From Massilia sp. CFBP 13721 (GTDB lineage Bacteria; Pseudomonadota; Gammaproteobacteria; Burkholderiales; Burkholderiaceae_D): a stretch of 57,806 nucleotides of DNA. The position numbers were made by a program, and so were the translations under genes. Of the stretch, positions 56,405-57,806 are shown piece by piece. How positions within the stretch are numbered: the first letter of the stretch is position 1; each line of letters starts with the position of its first letter. Below the pieces are notes generated by a model, which searched no databases, had not been told where the DNA came from, and was given only the letters and a program-made list of their open reading frames with translations. The stretch lies in contig NZ_JACYUY010000036.1 of NCBI RefSeq assembly GCF_014842025.1, positions 1 through 57,806 on the forward strand, in the 5' to 3' direction.

Positions 56405-57612
56405 GCCACCACTCCCTTGCTGCGCAGGGCAGCGACGTCGTCCTCGCTCAAGCCGAGTTCGCGCAGGACGCCGTCGGTGTCGTCGCCCAGTCCCGGCGCC
56501 GACGAGCGCACGCTGCCCGGCGTGCCCATCAGCTTGGGCACCACGCCCGGCACCTCGATGTCATAGCCGTCGCGCGTGGTCTGGGAGAGGATCATGTCGC
56601 GCGCGCGGTAGTGCGGGTCTTCGGCGATGTCCTGCGCGGTATAGACCTTGCCGGCCGGGACCCGGGACTGGCCAAGGATCTCGAGCACCTCGGCGGACGC
56701 CCGGGTGGCGGTCCAGACGCCGATGGCGGCGTCGAGTTCGGCGGCGCGCGCGGCGCGGCCGGCGTTGTTGGCCAGGCTTGGGTCCGTCGCCAGGTCGTCG
56801 CGGCCGATCACCGCCATCAGGCGCTTGAAGATGCTGTCGCCATTGCCGGCGATGAGCACGTAGCCGTCGTTGCAGCGGTAGGCGTTCGACGGCGCGATGC
56901 CCGGCAAGGCGCTGCCGGCCGCTTCGCGCACGGCGCCAAAGGCGCTGTATTCCGGGATCAGGCTTTCCATGACGTTGAACACCGCCTCGTGCAGTGCGAC
57001 GTCGATGACTTGCCCCTTGCCGCCGTTGACCTTGCGGTGGTACAGGGCGGTGAGGATGCCGATGGTGCCGTGCAGGGCGGCCAGGGTGTCGCCGATCGAG
57101 ACGCCGCAGCGCACCGGCACCCGGTCCGGCTCGCCGGTCAGGTGGCGCAGTCCGCCCATGGCTTCGCCGATGGCGCCGAAGCCGGGCAGGTCGCGGTAAG
57201 GGCCGGTCTGGCCGTAGCCCGAGATGCGCAGCATGACCAGGCCGGGATTGAGCGCGGACAGGGCTGCGTAATCCATGCCCCAGGCTTCCAGGGTACCGGG
57301 GCGGAAATTCTCGATCAGCACGTCCGCTTCGGCGATCAGCTTGCGCGCGATGTCCTGGCCCTCGGGGCTGCGCAGGTCGAGCGCGATCGAGCGCTTGTTG
57401 CGCGACTGGACCTGCCACCAGACCGAGGTGCCTTCCTTGATCATGCGCCAGTTGCGCAGCGGGTCGCCGCTGCCGGGCGCCTCGATCTTGATGACGTCGG
57501 CGCCGAATTCGCCCAGCGTCTTGCCGGCGAACGGCCCGGCGATGAGCTGCCCCATTTCGATGACGCGCACGCCGCGCAGCGCGCCTTCGGGGATGACTTG
57601 ACCTGTACTCAC
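56401..57612 (-). CDS. CaiB/BaiF-type CoA-transferase
   Basis: This 403-residue family III CoA-transferase contains VIEMGQLIAGPFAGKTLGEF near the start, RNKRSIALDLRSPEGQDIAR, DVLIENFRPGTLEAWGMDY and ISGYGQTGPYRDLPGFGAIG. It moves CoA between acyl groups. The best start is GTG 57612, with GAGGTG just upstream on the minus strand. The much longer upstream frame includes no clear start and is not used. It is the first gene of the CoA-transferase/lyase/Bug operon. Confidence 0.88.
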   Translation of the reverse strand: MSTGQVIPEGALRGVRVIEMGQLIAGPFAGKTLGEFGADVIKIEAPGSGDPLRNWRMIKEGTSVWWQVQSRNKRSIALDLRSPEGQDIARKLIAEADVLIENFRPGTLEAWGMDYAALSALNPGLVMLRISGYGQTGPYRDLPGFGAIGEAMGGLRHLTGEPDRVPVRCGVSIGDTLAALHGTIGILTALYHRKVNGGKGQVIDVALHEAVFNVMESLIPEYSAFGAVREAAGSALPGIAPSNAYRCNDGYVLIAGNGDSIFKRLMAVIGRDDLATDPSLANNAGRAARAAELDAAIGVWTATRASAEVLEILGQSRVPAGKVYTAQDIAEDPHYRARDMILSQTTRDGYDIEVPGVVPKLMGTPGSVRSSAPGLGDDTDGVLRELGLSEDDVAALRSKGVVA

Positions 57613-57688
57613 AATGCACCTCGCTCCGATTGCTAACGTCAAGGCATTGTGAGCCGCCGCCGGCGATGACAGAAGCGAAAAGGGGAGA

Positions 57689-57719
57689 AGCCAGCTTTCG
57701 CAAACCGCGAAAGCTGGCT
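57689..57719. other. 13-bp perfect hairpin in the operon leader
   Basis: AGCCAGCTTTCGC and GCGAAAGCTGGCT pair perfectly around a 5-base loop, with no T run after it. It lies 77 bp upstream of the CoA-transferase start, so it may be an operator, a leader structure or a repeat end. Confidence 0.5.
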
Positions 57720-57736
57720 CCTGGCGATCGGGTATT

Positions 57737-57752
57737 GTAGGGTGGGCGCCCC
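57737..57752. repeat. Family 1 palindrome cut by an IS
   Basis: GTAGGGTGGGCGCCCC matches the left half of the repeat at 66-95 and stops exactly where the IS3-type end begins. Confidence 0.65.
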
Positions 57753-57806
57753 TTGAACTGACCCCCAAAAGTTGGGCACAACTTTTGGAGCGGTATGAAG
57801 TACACG
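57753..57806 (+). mobile_element. Left end of an IS3-family element with OrfA start
   Basis: TGAACTGACCCCCAAAAGTT at 57754 is a terminal inverted repeat of a type I know from IS3-family elements. AAAAGTTG and CAACTTTT form a hairpin just inside. An ATG at 57795, preceded by TTTTGGAGC, opens MKYT, a common OrfA start. The element runs out of the window. Confidence 0.75.

Overview
The window looks like chromosome of a high-GC betaproteobacterium of the Oxalobacteraceae/Massilia type. This is inferred from the xseB-ispA-dxs order, two PEP-CTERM sorting signals, a caa3-type oxidase operon, Bug-family binding protein, and dispersed palindromic repeats with a GTAGGGTGG edge. I could not run a taxonomic search. 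I saw no rRNA, tRNA or CRISPR array.

Layout. 1-95: end of a putative IS plus a repeat. 138-3235: zinc module (ZnuD-like receptor, MerC-like protein, Zur-like regulator) with a palindromic operator candidate. 3246-6270: sulfurtransferase, EamA permease, Rieske oxygenase. 6626-9716: xseB-ispA-dxs operon and terminator. 9717-12126: AT-richer accessory stretch with a small membrane protein, a PEP-CTERM protein and a decayed WapI-like gene. 12127-14050: EamA permease divergent from a frameshifted LysR gene. 14221-19013: caa3 cytochrome oxidase operon. 19100-25410: a 1386-residue CheB-CheR-PAS-kinase-receiver hybrid and two zinc-ribbon CheB-like proteins. 25505-29704: accessory island with a TMEM175-family channel gene, three truncated copies of it, orphan immunity-like genes, a broken papain-like toxin remnant and an IS3 fragment. 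29936-37890: alcohol dehydrogenase, TPP enzyme, SDR/HxlR pair, DUF892 protein, UPF0158-like, VOC, a second TMEM175 channel and a DUF1275 protein. 37903-43219: amidohydrolase, isochorismatase-like hydrolase, and LysR divergent from a tartrate-dehydratase-like enolase. 43491-49852: second PEP-CTERM protein, rhomboid protease, cobalamin adenosyltransferase, glcDEF. 50291-54220: large TonB receptor, a 104-residue protein, pentapeptide protein. 54412-57612: CoA-transferase/HMG-CoA-lyase/Bug operon. 57737-57806: a repeat cut by the left end of an IS3-family element.

The stretch I find most unusual is 25.5-29.7 kb. There, 5' or internal pieces of one TMEM175 gene recur between orphan toxin/immunity-like genes, and two immunity-like genes are each followed within about 25 bp by a TMEM175 start. 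Next is the three-gene CheB cluster, where the hybrid has lost the methylesterase catalytic histidine that both neighbours keep. Several accessory genes are broken by what looks like one missing base in a homopolymer, while all the large housekeeping genes are intact.
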